The notes under the pieces are model-generated. The model saw only the letters and a program-made list of their open reading frames with translations, was not told where the DNA came from and did not search any database. A program made the position numbers and the translations under genes. 64,000 nt of DNA, from the NCBI GenBank assembly GCA_029378245.1, contig JARKIF010000010.1, positions 1,178,001 through 1,242,000 of the forward strand. Reading direction: 5' to 3'. The DNA comes from Roridomyces roridus (lineage: Eukaryota; Basidiomycota; Agaricomycetes; Agaricales; Mycenaceae). Shown here piece after piece: positions 23,451 to 35,448 of this stretch (its first letter is position 1; each line of letters opens with the position of its first letter).

Positions 23451-26400
23451 CCCATGGATGTGTGAATAATGCATCATTCCAGTAATCCGTGGGATCCATG
23501 ATGCATTATTCCCGACCTCTTACCGCCGGTAAGATAGTACTACAATGCATTATCCCGCAACTTGAGCACCGCCCCTCAGATAAGTCGAAACCTGCACTTA
23601 GTGCTCACCTAAGCTGAGAATAAGTCCCCCCGGCATCTCCGGCATACTCCGAAAACCTCGGACTTTCTTCTTGGTAATGATGCCGTTTCCGCCGAGGACA
23701 GATATGATTTTCCAACATCGTTTGTTGATTTTTGCAGTGATTAAATCATAGATCTTGTTCCGTTGCGGGTCCGAGACTTGTTTTTGTTCCATCAACTGTA
23801 TATCTCATTTGTCAACAAGCTTTACACATCAAATCCACAGATGCTCGGGGCCACTCACTCTATGCTGCCACCCCGAATCTGATAATGATAATGAGCCATA
23901 CAAGGAGCGGGATAAAAGAGCGTGCTCACGCTACCGGCATGAATCTCAAGAGCCTAGCAGTCTGCCGGGGCATTACATCGATGGCGGGCAGGTGCGCTCT
24001 CCGCTCTCTGCGAGGCTCAACACCGTCGGGGCACGGGTGCAATGGCCCTGGTAACCGCGTGGGTGATTGGCGGCGGGAGCGGGTGCTATTGGCTGCAATC
24101 ACTGCGCGTTTACTGCGCGTTTGTTGGCTTGGGGCAGTCGCGTTGCACAAGTTTCATGTGTGAAAAGCTGATCAACTGCACACGCAGCGGCATTTGGAGT
24201 GGTAGCGGACGAAAACTCAAGGGTTCGGCGTCGAGAGTTGACAAAGATCACATGCCGTGAGTACGATGCAATGCCAGCGCATCGTTGATCGCCATTTCTT
24301 TCTGCTACCGCCTCCCTGCCCTCGCTGTGCCTGCTCATTTGCTCCGCATTCATCAGTTCTGCGCACACCACCCACCCTTGAAGCCTCGACTGGTACCGCC
24401 TTGACGTCGGCGCCTCAAGACAGGGCCGCCTAGTTTGGAGGGGATGGGCGGGACCTTCTCATAGGCAAAACTCAGGTGCGCCCAATCCACAGATTGGTTC
24501 TACGCCTCGTCGCTTAATACAATTCGTTTTCCCTCGCCGTGAATCTGGCCGCCGAATCCCGCGATGCCTGGGCTCTGTCGCTCCGTTTGGGGCGGCCAAT
24601 TTTCCGAATCCCTCCTGCGGTTTTCATCGGCTCGTAGCGCGCGACTCCCTCGGTGTCCTTCTAACATGCGACTGGACTTGTCATGGGCGCCGTAACGGCT
24701 GCGGCGGTGGCCGAAGCTTGTGCCACGGGTTGTGCTTGGTCTGCCATTTGCGTGGTGGCTCGTTCTCGACCCTGCGCGAACGCAGCCAACGCTGCACCGC
24801 AGTGGATACCACCACCCGTTTATTCAGGTGTCCCTTCCTCTACCCCTCCCCCCGATCACGACATCGACTCACCGCCGTGTCGTGTCGTACCGAGTCACGG
24901 ATGCGGCTGGCAGTTGCGTTGCCGACGTAGGATGCTGTTCTTCGCCATGGATTGCTGTCGCTGCCCGTTTCTGAGGGCCGAGTGCTCGGATCTGGCGTGG
25001 ACTTCCATTCGATAGTTGCTAGTGTACAGGCAAATATCTCCGTTGCATACCAATTTCCACGGGTCTCATGCAGCAAGCCTTCCATGCCTTGAGGCCTTGA
25101 GGTTGAGGAATCTGTCGAATGACTCCGAAACGGCGTTATAACAGCAAAATCTCGCGCACTCGCCACGGGTGTCTCGCGCACTCACCACGGCACCATGCCT
25201 CGCGTTCGACCTGGATTTCTGGGTGAACCAGAATGCCAGTGCCTCTGGATTTTTTTTAGCAAGCAGATTACATTATGAACTCGTATTCTATATGAGGACC
25301 AAGGTGGGGAACAAGAAACACGTTCATGGTTTTCACCTTTGTCTGATGCTGCATTTAGACCGAAATCGGGCACTATTCGTCGATTTTCTCACTTCACACC
25401 AATGTTGAGGTGGAACGAATGGCGCCCACGAGGAGATATGCATTGAAGGTAGATTCAGGATTATTTCCAGATTTCCTGTAATTTATGAGAGGCATGAGGG
25501 TGCGAGACAAGGAATGGATTTCATGATGTTAGGTTTGCGATGAAACGAAGTGAAACTTTCTGCACCATGAAAAAAATGTTCCCCACAAAGCTCGAATAAA
25601 TGATAGATAAATGGGAAATAAATCGAAGGGCAGGATTCCTGACTCTCAGAGCCATCCGAGAGCAATGTGGAGTGCAGAGCGCGAAAAACGTCGCCCGAGG
25701 TGGCCGAAAGCCCATTTTGGGCCGTTTCGGATATATCGGACGCGTCGGATTTACATTCCGGCAGCCTCTGGACATCTTATTTGCTGCGCATTCGACATCC
25801 AGAGCACAAATCCGAGGGACAGCAATGGAGATACATTCATAACTCAACAAGAACAGTGAAAGTATGTGTATGAATAAAAGCAGGGCACGGAAACGACGAG
25901 CGGCCCCTTCACACGCCGCTCTAGCGTCCCGGTGCGACGCCCCGAGGACATATTCGGCGCCAAATCAATTCACCACGGACGGCGGGCGGATACCAGTGCC
26001 CAATAGCTGGAGGGACGCACCAAGTGTACCAATTGTAAGGGACGCAGCGGCTGCGGGACGTTAGCGTGCCGAATCCGAGCGACGGGAGTGCCGGAGGAGT
26101 CGAGGTGGATACCGACAGCGAAGCAGGTGCAGAGCAGAGGCGGATATGTCGATTGATAATGGCCGAATCCTGATAACCTGCCCGTTAAGCACAGAACAAC
26201 ATAGGTTAAAAGCACACACCGCGTGACACCGGCACATAGTGACGCACTTCCGTCCCTGTAGACGTCCCCGTAGACCACCCCCCTCCTCCCAGCAGCCCAT
26301 CGCCGTGCAGAAAAAAAGGGATAAACAGACAGCAGGCTGATTGGCAGAACTGGATGATTCCAGAAGAGTTCGCAGTCAAATCGTGTATTGAGAGTGGAGG

Positions 26401-27176
26401 TCTCGACCGCCGGGGAGGAGTTTGCAGCAAAGGGATGTGTGAGCGGGAGGAGCAAGGAGAGAGAAACGTGAGGAGGAACGGAACCTATTGCTGCTGATGA
26501 CAGGCAGCAACCAGTTGACAGATGGTGGTCGTAACCTGCCGTCACTTCTTTTTTTGTCTGGGTGCCAATGGTCGCTCCCGCTGCACAAGCTGGGGCCAGG
26601 TGTTTCCAGCGTTGAGCATGAATGTCATATAACGGGGCAACAGAGTGCCCTTAACAAATGACACGACTGATGTGCATGCCGGTGCTCCCCCCGACGGCGC
26701 CGGGACATGAAAAGAACACTGCCGATATCAAGCCGAGAGCTTATGGCGTAGCCCAGCGGCAAAACCGATTCTGTGCCGCCTGGTGGAATGTTTTCACCGT
26801 GCCGGAGAGCGGAAGGCCGGGATCAGCCGAAAAGGTAAGTGCCGAGGTAATGAAGGGAGCTGTACGCACCGCCACGGTTTTTTCTTCCATCAGCCGAAAT
26901 CCGAACAGATGTGCCATTCATCCATGATGGATGGCGCACCAAAAAAAAGGTGCCTGTTACGCGACTTGACCCTTCTGTCGAGAGGACAGCAGTGGTGAAC
27001 AAAGAAACTAATTAATAAACTGAAAAACAGACAGGGAAATAAAAGCTACAAATAATAACTGTACTCTCGGGACAATGCATTATTGACCTTTGGCCCGGCG
27101 GTGAGACGTCGGTAATAATGCATCATGAATCCCACGGATTACTGGGCACATTGCATTATTGGTACGGTTATTACAC
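23451..27176. mobile_element. 3.7 kb non-autonomous TIR element (Mutator-like by 9-bp target duplication)
   Basis: Terminal inverted repeats of about 95 bp link 23465-23565 with 27070-27165; both contain AGTAATCCGTGGGAT, ATGATGCATTATT and CCGCCGG, and both begin with AATAATGCA. The outermost 14-17 bp do not match. A perfect 9-bp direct repeat, CGGGGCCCA, lies immediately outside, which is the duplication length known for Mutator-like elements. Joining the flanks at this repeat restores a continuous F-box-family reading (RIRAFLGP + AEDDPDLRPFLEAH), which confirms the boundaries. The interior has only short frames with no recognised transposase, so it is non-autonomous or carries captured sequence; I could not identify the cargo. 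Confidence 0.78.
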
Positions 27177-27185
27177 CGGGGCCCA
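27177..27185. repeat. Target-site duplication, right copy
   Basis: CGGGGCCCA; partner at 23442-23450. Confidence 0.8.
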
Positions 27186-27795
27186 GGAACGCTCGGATTC
27201 GGAACTCTTGGAGATGGGGAAGCCGCGGAGAATTCATGGCGGGGGATAATTCAAGTTTGCTCCATGTGAAATCGATGTGCGGATGTCGAGACTCGAGAGG
27301 ACGAGCGCCAGAGATTGGACGTATGCGGTGAGGAGGCGTTCGTCCGAGTATCCTGCGGAGGTCTTCCAAATACTTGTACTGCGGTCGTAAAGACAGCACT
27401 AAGACGAGGTCCAACGCCACATTAGAGTAAAAATGGAATACACGGAGGGGGATTCCCCATCGGGCTGGAATTTAGCGGTCCAGACGAGCGCGGTGCGAAG
27501 AAACGCTGCGATCTTTCTTGTGCGCAGCTCCAGTCCCTGACTCGTTGTCAATGGCTGGCATTGGATTTGGGGGATGGAGAGCATGGAGCCAGAGCTTGAG
27601 CTCCCGGACGAGCGTCCCGGGCTGTGCGCTGACATGAGGCGAACGAAGTCTGCAGAAGGAGCCCGCGGTCCATGCCATCTTCGTGGCATGAGTTGTACAT
27701 GGTTCTGGCGCAAGGTGACACAGACATTGGCGATGGTGGCTGGGATTCTTGCTCCAAGATCCGCAGCTTGAGTTCGAGGGCCAAGTCTGGTCTGA
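27177..27795 (-). pseudogene. F-box/LRR-like gene, 5' half
   Basis: Begins RPDLALELKLRIL, matching MRPDLALELKLQIA of the paralogue at 45113, but its ATG is ATC here. Then, in shifting frames, IPATIANVCVTLRQNHVQL, LVRELKLWL, TAKFQPDGES, LSLRPQYKYLEDL and LPHLQEFRIRAFLGP, the same block order as the paralogue at 46.6-47.3 kb. It stops at the 9-bp duplication bounding the inserted element. The start lies about 100 bp from, and divergent to, the HMG-CoA lyase start. Confidence 0.6.
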
Positions 27796-27904
27796 TCTTG
27801 GTGGACGAGAAAAGAGCCGGGGCAGCAGATCAGGATCAAATGATCGGTGCGAGCATCGATTGATCTGCGGCCTCCACAATGCCGCTCTCTCACTCCCCCA
27901 TAGT

Positions 27905-29048
27905 ATGCTCCCCCTCCTCCGCCGGAACTTGCTCCAGGGCACGCGTAGGTATGCCACCGCCGCGACCGCCAGCAACATCGTGAACATCGTGGAAGTGGGC
28001 CCGAGGGACGGGCTGCAGAACGAGAAGGGGGTGATCCCAGTGAGCGTCAAGGCAGAGCTCGTCACCCGTCTCGGACGCGCGGGCGTGCAGACCATTGAGG
28101 CTGGCAGCTTTGTTAGCCCAAAGTGGGTTCCTCAGGTGCGCAGCGCCTCCCGATGCTCCTTGACTGTGCAACTAACCGCAGGCAGATGGCTGGAACCGCC
28201 GAAGTGCTAACACAGATGGAACGCCTCCCAGGCGTCCACTACCCCGTCCTTGTACCAAACCAACGCGGACTCGATGGTGTCACCTCTCTCCTCGCAACGC
28301 AGCCCACGGATTCCACAGCCCCGCCATTCACAGACGAAATCTCCATATTCACAGCCGCCACCGACGCTTTTACGCGCGCGAACCTTAATACTACCATTGC
28401 AGATTCACTCACAAGGCTCGAGCCCGTGACTCGGGGGGCTCTCGACCAGGGACTACGTGTGAGAGGGTACGTGAGCGTCGTCATCGCTTGCCCGTACACT
28501 GGGCAGGTGGACTATGTACGCGTGCGAGAGGTGGCCAAGGCGCTCGTCGATATGGGGTGCTATGAAGTCAGTCTGGGGGATACGGTGGGGATGGGCACGC
28601 CCGCACAGATCGCAGAGATGCTCGAAGAGGTGAAGAAGGACGTCGATGTCAGTCTGCTTGCAGGACATGTACGTTTTCCTCTCTCAACTTTTTTTTTACA
28701 TCGCGCTAATACCGACAGTTCCACGACACATACGGCACGGCTGTAGCCAACGTCCTCACTGCCCTCTCTCACGGCGTGCGCACCATCGACACGTCCGTCG
28801 GAGGGCTCGGCGGTTGCCCGTACTCCCCCGGTGCCACAGGCAATGTCGCTACCGAGGACGTCCTCTACGCGCTGCAGAACTCCGAGTACAAGGTGGCAGG
28901 CAACGTGAACGGGACGATCGACTTGCAGAAGATGGTTGACATTGGATGGTGGATTAGCGAGCAGTTGGGGCGGGAGAGTGTTAGTCGTGCCGGTCGGGCA
29001 ATGCGTGCGAGGAGATTAAGGGAGGCAGAAGTCAAAGCGAAGCTCTAG
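27905..29048 (+). CDS. Hydroxymethylglutaryl-CoA lyase
   Basis: Cleaves HMG-CoA to acetyl-CoA and acetoacetate at the end of leucine breakdown, in mitochondria. Three exons: 27905-28135, 28186-28668, 28719-29048; 347 residues, the usual precursor length. The N-terminus MLPLLRRNLLQGTRRYATAA is Arg-rich without acidic residues, fitting a mitochondrial presequence. Family motifs: EVGPRDGLQNEK with the catalytic Arg-Asp pair (residue ~33), GHFHDTYGTA with the metal-binding His pair (restored across intron 2), and GLGGCPYSPGATGN with the catalytic cysteine. The ATG at 27905 is preferred over 27879, which is out of frame. Its 5' region abuts an F-box relic on the other strand. All residues expected for activity are present. 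Confidence 0.95.
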
Positions 29049-30306
29049 TCACCAAGCGTATTATTATCAGGCGGACAAGGCGGACAAGCGGCAGAGCTCG
29101 CGACCTGGGAATGCATCGATTTTTCAATGAGCATGTATCGAATTTAAATAATTTATGTGGACCAAATGTTCTACGAAGGTAGGTACACCACCACTCTGAG
29201 CGGTGTGAGTTGGCCTGACCAAAGAGACACAACCGACTGTGCCAAACGCACTGTCTGTATGGCGGATTCGAATTCATGCTCGACTCGGCGAGCTGGGGCA
29301 GACGTCAGGCAGGGAGGGGATCGTGATTCATCATTCCACGGCTCACCGACTGCATTATCAAGGATCGGAAGACGGTCGATGTACATAGAGGTGACAGAGC
29401 TGGGTTACACAAATCAGGCAGCGGGCAATATTTTTGTGAATTGAAAACACATACTTGCCTTGCTGCGGTTACGGCCGCCGAAGCTTGGGAAGCCTCTGGA
29501 CTTGTGGAGGCTGATCTGCGCTGGAAGTCACTCAACGTTTGCATGAGCAAAGGTCCCCAAATCCGTCCCTGCGTTTCAACCTAGTCAGGCGGTGTTTTCC
29601 CGTTCCTGCGGCAATTATCAGTCGCGGGTGGTACCCTCAGGTTACCTCCGCTTTCAAGAGCCCTAGAACATCAGATCAGCTTGAGGGCAAGGCTTGGATC
29701 AAACACGTATCGCAGCTTCGCAGGTAGGCAGGCGGTAGTCGCCACAGTATCACGTTGTACGCCGTGGATCGCCCCTGGGACAACAACAACGGTCGACGCA
29801 AAAGATGAAACATGTCCCTGGATTGACGCTCCCAGACGACAAATGGAAGAGCACAGTAGGGTAGGCGTAATGCCTGAGGACGGCATGAGAGGGATAGACC
29901 ACGAGAGACAATAGAGTTGAAATGATCTCGGCGGCACCAGGATCAGTCAAAGCAGAGAAGAGAACAGATGCAACGAGATGACTCGGAGTGAAACAACGCG
30001 GGGTGTAGGCCATCGAGGGAGATGGTGACCAGGTACGATAACAGCTCAACGCGGGTGCATGAGCCAAAGGCACGGACAGCTGGCAGGCAAAAGAGTATAC
30101 GGAAAGCTCGGAAGCATATGAGCCCTGGTGCGGCGTGTAAGACAAGGGACCTAAGGGACTTGGCGGGCTCGTCCGAGGGATGGTGAAGATTGGAAGGAAA
30201 GCTAGTACTCGGGCCTGAAATTTAACGGAAATCAGGCGCTCTAAGACCCGCACCTTGGGCCTAAAGGTAGCAGGAATGGGATGGTGATACAAATGAGATA
30301 TACATA
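29049..30306. other. No gene recognised
   Basis: A 180-codon minus frame at 29750-30292 has no recognisable family, is Ser/Pro/Leu-rich and is shadowed by other frames; I do not call it. Confidence 0.4.
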
Positions 30307-31088
30307 CTACTCGCTGGCGGCTATTCCCTTCCTCAGCTCCTCGAACCTCCGACCCTCGCTCTCCGCACGGGTGATGCTCTTGTCCAGCTTCTCCTCTCGC
30401 GTCTGGAGGCGCTGCTCCATACCCATGATGAGCATGCGTATTTGCTCGATGTGGGCAAGGGTGGCTTGCTGCTGGTCGACCTGCAGTTGCGTCGGGGATG
30501 CAGTCTCGGGGGCGGCGGGGGTGGGAATGGCAACAAGGGTGTTTGAGCGCTGGTGGAGTATCGACCGACCCGGAACGCTTGAAGGCGGGACTGCAGGGAT
30601 GTCGAGGGACGACTGCCAGTTGTCTCCCAGTAGGTTAGTCAACTGTTGCTCCAGCACCTTCTCGCGCGCTTTGCCACTGTGTGAAAGAAAAGATGATGAG
30701 TGAGAGAAATGTTGAGGAGTAGAGAGTCACGCACCGTTCCAGCTCGGCCATACACCGCTCATTCTCCCGTTGTGTGCCGTCAAGGATGAGTTCCAGAGAC
30801 CGGTGATCCTTCTGCAGCTGCTGAACGGCTTCCAGCGCCGGTCGATTAGCAAGCTGAGCTTGAAGAGCCTCGATCTGGGTTTTCAGCTGCCGCCCAACAC
30901 CCCAAAATGAGTCGAGCTCGAACAAAGAAAGAGCCACTCACTCGGTCGTTCTCCCGGTCTTTGTCGATGAGCTGGCGGCGGAGGACGTCTTCGTTGGACT
31001 CGTTGCCTTCTCTCAGGACGCCGAGATCGTCGGAGGTGATGGCGAGGGAGGGCCGGCCGTGGTTGCGTACGCTCTGGGTGCGACGCAT
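30307..31088 (-). CDS. Hypothetical coiled-coil protein
   Basis: Three exons, 31088-30942, 30886-30735 and 30676-30307, with GT-AG introns of 55 and 58 nt, giving 222 residues. The first two-thirds look helical and heptad-like (LKTQIEALQAQLANRPALEA, then ELILDGTQRENERCMAELER); a Pro/Ser/Thr linker (DIPAVPPSSVPG) follows, then a second charged helix (MLIMGMEQRLQTREEKLDKS). No enzyme motif; no function inferred. The start chosen, MRRTQSVRNHG, leaves 145 bp to the divergent FAD monooxygenase. An upstream in-frame ATG at 31235 would overlap that gene's start codon. Confidence 0.62.
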
Positions 31089-31233
31089 GTCGTGGTTTGG
31101 AACAAGTTTGGTGGGATCACGTGGTGTCGTGCTTCTTTTCGTTATCCCGCTCCGGATTGCCGGGGTCAGCAGGCTCGCCGCGGCCGCGGCTTGTGGGTTG
31201 CCTGTGGGGATCCGAGTCTTGACCAAGACCACC

Positions 31234-33502
31234 ATGTCTGGCCAGGAATGCGACGTCGACGTCCTCATTATCGGCGCAGGTGAGTCGCTTTTCGATTCCA
31301 GTGGCGTGGCCGTTGATTGTCGCAGGGCCAGCTGGACTGTGGGTCCTGGACACCCTGCCAGATCTCCACCGTATTGAATCATATCCAGAATGCTAGGCTG
31401 CTGGCTCGCGCGCACCGGCGTCAAGACACGTATCATCGACAAACGGGCCAGCAAAATCACTCGAGGCCATGCCGACGGGGTTCAGTGTCGCACCATTGAG
31501 ATTTTCCAGAGTTTCGGCATCGCGGATGGGTTACGGCGGGAGGGGAACGAGCTTGCCGAGGTGGTTTTTTATAATCCGGACAAGGAGGGCAAGTTGGTGT
31601 TGACTTCGAGGATTCCCGATACGGATCCGCATACGAGTCGATTCCGCCATGTCGTGCTCACGCAGGGCAGGATTGAGGATTTTTTGATTGCGTGTATGGA
31701 CAAGGAGGGTGAGTGGTGACTTTCGATGTAGTTTTGGCTTGATTTTTCTTGATAGGTTTGCGCGTCGAGCGCTCGGTGGTCCCGATATCTTTCGAGTACG
31801 AGCCAGACCAACCGATTACCGTGAAACTGGCGCATCTCCCCAAGACTGAGGAATACATTGATCCGTCCAGCGGGCTCTATCGCTCCAACGTCGTTACCAC
31901 AGATTCGGAAAATCTTGATATCAAGGACGCCAGAATCGAAGAAATCAAGGCCAAATACGTCGTGGGGTGCGATGGAGCGAAGAGTTGGACTCGCCAACAA
32001 CTTGGATTCTCACTCGAAGGGGATTCAGCCAACATCTACTGGGGCGTCCTCGATGCACGACCAATCACAGACCTCCCCGACATCCGCGTCAAAGTCGTGC
32101 TCCACTCCGCCGACGCTGGGTCTCTGTTGATTGTACCTCGTGAACGAAACCTCGTCCGATTCTACATCCAGATGGGGACGCTCCAGCCTGGAGAGAAGTT
32201 GGATCCTCGCGCGCAAAGTTCAGAAAAGATCATAGAAAGCGCACGCAGGATATTGGCGCCCTATACTCTCGAATGCCCCGAGGTCGAGTGGTGGTCCGTG
32301 TATGAGATCGGGCAGCGGATTTGCAGGGACGTGTCGTTCGACAATCGTGTCTTCTTGACGGGGTTCGTCTTCCAACTCGCAATTGGTCCGAAAGTTGACG
32401 ATTTGACGCAGAGATGCCTTTCATACCCATTCCCCCAAGGCTGGCCAGGGCATGAATATTAGCATGGCGGATAGGTTCGTCGGCATCAAGTCCTCTTCGA
32501 CCGCTCATCGACAGCAGTTATAACCTCGGCTGGAAGCTCGCAGCGGTCTCCAAAGGGCTCGCCAGTCCCTCCATCCTGGATACCTGTGCGTCTCCCACCA
32601 CCCCCACTCTCCGTGCTCAAGCTTTATTCGCAGACGGTCAGGAACGCATTCAAGTAGCCCGCGAGCTCATCGAATTCGACCACAAATTCTCGCGGCTCTT
32701 TTCCGGTAAACCTGCGGTCACGGCGGAATCTGAAGGTATCAGTATCGAGGAATTTCAGGCTCTGTGGGTGAAAATGGGCAAGTGGAACTCGGGGACGGCG
32801 GTTCGGTATGGACCGTCGCTTATCGTTGCGGAAGCAGGGGAGGCGAAGACAAGAATGGCGAGGAATGTTGTTATTGGACAGCATTTTGAATCGCAGGTGG
32901 TGGTGTGCTATGCGGACGCCCATGCCGTCCAACTCGCTGACAGGCTCGTGTCCGACGGTCGATGGCGGCTCATAGGCAAGTCATCCGATCAGAACTGCAA
33001 CTCGGGCTCATTCCATCCAGTGTTCGCCGGCAACATGACTAACCCAGTGCAACTCGCTCGATTCACTTCCCTTTGCGATACCCTCTCTTCTTCGCCGTCG
33101 TCTCCCATCAAGAAGTACACGCCCGCACAAGCGGATATAAACTCGGTCTTTGAAGTTATCGCGCTCACGTCCTCCCCGCGGCTCGCCCTGCCGTACACCG
33201 CCTTACCCGCCCTCGTGCGCCCGCTCGTGGGCAAGTTTGGATACCCGACGTACGACCAGATCTACAGCGACGAGAAGTCGGTGCATGATGGCGGGGGTGA
33301 GGCGTATAAGTGGTATGGGGTGGACAAGGAGGGCGAGGGGTGTGTGGTGCTTGTGAGGCCGGATCAATATGTTGCAGATGTGTTGGCTTTTGAGGGATGT
33401 GTGGAGAAATTGGGTGCGTGATGCTGATGTGTTCGGGATGGGCTGCTCACTTGCTTGATAACAGGCATGTTCTTTGATCGGTTTATGCTACCTCCATCGT
33501 GA
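31234..33502 (+). CDS. FAD-dependent aromatic hydroxylase (phenol 2-monooxygenase-like)
   Basis: Group A flavoprotein monooxygenase, expected to use NADPH and O2 to hydroxylate an aromatic or enolic substrate. Nine exons: 31234-31279, 31326-31338, 31389-31708, 31756-32362, 32412-32474, 32518-32585, 32634-32975, 33021-33413, 33465-33502; 629 residues, normal for the phenol-hydroxylase branch. Motifs: VDVLIIGAGPAGLMLGCWLA (GxGxxG, assembled across a 13-nt micro-exon), KYVVGCDGAKS (DG motif), VFLTGDAFHTHSPKAGQGMN (GD motif, restored by splicing), then ADSYNLGWKLAAV. The C-terminal thioredoxin-like domain of phenol hydroxylases follows (YTALPALVRPLVGKFGYP; VLVRPDQYVA). Intron 7 (32976-33020) appears to be GC-AG. 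It sits between a divergent coiled-coil gene and a convergent desaturase. The substrate cannot be inferred. Confidence 0.92.
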
Positions 33503-33633
33503 CTGAACAACATTCAACGGCCGGCATAAATAAAGAAATTTTCGCTGAAGATACATTATTCACAAGTACACTTGCCGGTCTCGTAGACTCTCGTTTCTAG
33601 CTTTCGTATCGTATCGTCTCGTTATCGCACCGT

Positions 33634-35448
33634 TCACTCGGACCCAGAGTCTCCAGCAGCCTCAGACCCCGACTCCTCGGACTTGCTGTCGTCAGCCTGC
33701 AGGAACCTAACCGACTCGCCCTTCATGTTCTTGTAAAAAATGATATCGCCCTCGTCTTCGACGAATGCGCATTCGGTGAAGGAGCGGTATAGAGCGCGGA
33801 AGCAGGGCTACAGGTGTTCCGTTAACCAGGAACACCAGAGGGAGGGATGGAGGGAGACGTACGGTGGGATCATAGTTGTAATGTTCTCCGAGGACACGTT
33901 TGAGGTGTTCTGTCACTTGAGGTTGGTTGTCTATTCGCAATGCTTCTCAGTATCAAGGATGATGGATGAAAATTCTAAACGAACAGAATGGAATCGAGGA
34001 AAAGAGATGATGTGCGACGTGATCGTGTGAGACGTTGAGGAAGAAGAAACGGCCGATCCAGCCCATGATGGGTCTGTCGACGGTCCCGATGGCTCCGCGG
34101 ACGAATGTCCATGCGGCTTTGCGGTAGTGAGGCAGTGTCGGGTCGCAGTGGTGTAGGAATGTGATCAGTACTGTGGTGTGGGGTTAGTTCAACTGGGGTG
34201 ATGCGTTGACTGAATAGCGGCTCACCGATCCCTAAAAAAGTCTAAGCCTCTCGGATGAGAATCAGGATGTGTTTGGTACTCACAGTGGTTGCACAACTGC
34301 AGATAGGCTTGTTCAGAGCTCCAGAGATACAACGAAAGGAGGGGACGTACGAGATACGGGACAAAGTACATCTTGAGCATGGCAGCCAGACCGAAGCGTT
34401 CCGTGTACCCCCACAAAAGGTAGAGCATGGAGAGAAGACCCGCGTCCGAGGCTACGATAGCCAGCCGCTCATTTCGTTTGAACAGGGCCGAAGTGGGGGA
34501 GAAGTGCTGCCGCCATCAATCAGTACATCAAGCGATCAATATTGAACAAAGCCGGCATACGTTCGTTCCCTTGGGGTAGGAGGGCGATCCCATCGTGTTG
34601 GCCACAAAGTAGAGCTGGAGGCCGAGTATTTGCATGACGAGCATCATGCCGAGGGTGTAGATGGGTGTGTCTTCGAAGACTTCGTGGTAGTCGAGCCCGG
34701 CTTGTTTGCCGTCTTCGGATTTAAGTTTGAGGTCCGAGCGCAGGGCCTGGAGAGAGTTGAATTATGAGACGAGCAAGGTAGGGAGGGACTTACTGGAACG
34801 TAGTTTTCGTCGCGCTCCATCGAGCCCACGGCTTTCTGAAAGACGGTTCAATACTGAGGACGTCAAAGGGACATCATCAACGTACATGATGTGCCCGGTG
34901 GGTGGAGCGCCAGGCGAAATATGGCGTGAGTAGACACTATGATATAGAACCAGGTCAGAATTTCCATCCCTGAGCAGCCAACCCGCTTACAGTCTGCGTC
35001 AGGTATCCCAACGTCTGGTTCAACCAATCATGATCCGAAATCGTCCCATGCCCAGCTTCGTGCCCGTAGCACCAAAGACCAGCCATTCCAACTCCCTGCC
35101 AGAACCAATATGTCACCCACAGACTCCAGCGGATGACGCTGGTTGTAGTGGGCCCGCAGTGCAGGGACGCAGCGATGGCCGGGGTGGCTACCGAGTCGAT
35201 CTTGGTGCCGAGGTAGTAGAAGAGGGAGACGCAGAGGACGTGGCGGACAAGGATCCACAGACCCCAGGCTGTGGATTTCTTGTGTAGCTCTGCTGGGATG
35301 GCTTTTCGGATTTGGGAGATGGTCAACTGAGGGGAACGTCAGTTGAAGAGGCGGGGAGGGGAAGATGGAGACGAACATCAGGGGGGACGAATGGCGTGCC
35401 CTTGCGTGCGAGGTACTCGTTCGAGTCTTTGAACATGGCGGGGAACAT
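33634..35448 (-). CDS. Membrane fatty-acid desaturase (delta-12 family), divergent first His box
   Basis: Integral ER-membrane di-iron desaturase acting on fatty acyl chains. Eleven exons: 35448-35377, 35326-34991, 34936-34886, 34835-34794, 34746-34561, 34506-34351, 34296-34284, 34231-34226, 34170-33985, 33930-33863, 33807-33634; 429 residues. Three histidine boxes: HEAGH (residue ~105), HRAHH (~150) and HVAHH (third, followed by LFSSIPFY), in the order and spacing of FAD2-type enzymes, with SMERDENYVP after box 2 and CNHWIVLITFLHHCDPTLPHYR before box 3. The first box has Ala where most delta-12 enzymes have Cys. Exons 7 and 8 are only 13 and 6 nt, yet restore the conserved NHW-x-VLITF. Divergent partner: the desaturase at 36353. 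It could introduce a second or third double bond or a triple bond; regiospecificity is not readable. Confidence 0.93.

Noticed and set aside
23600..27000. Possible genes inside the 3.7 kb element
   Set aside because: All frames are short and none shows a family motif or a supported splice link.
29750..30292. 180-codon minus-strand ORF
   Set aside because: Composition-biased, no motifs, overlapped by other frames; no splice-linked neighbours.
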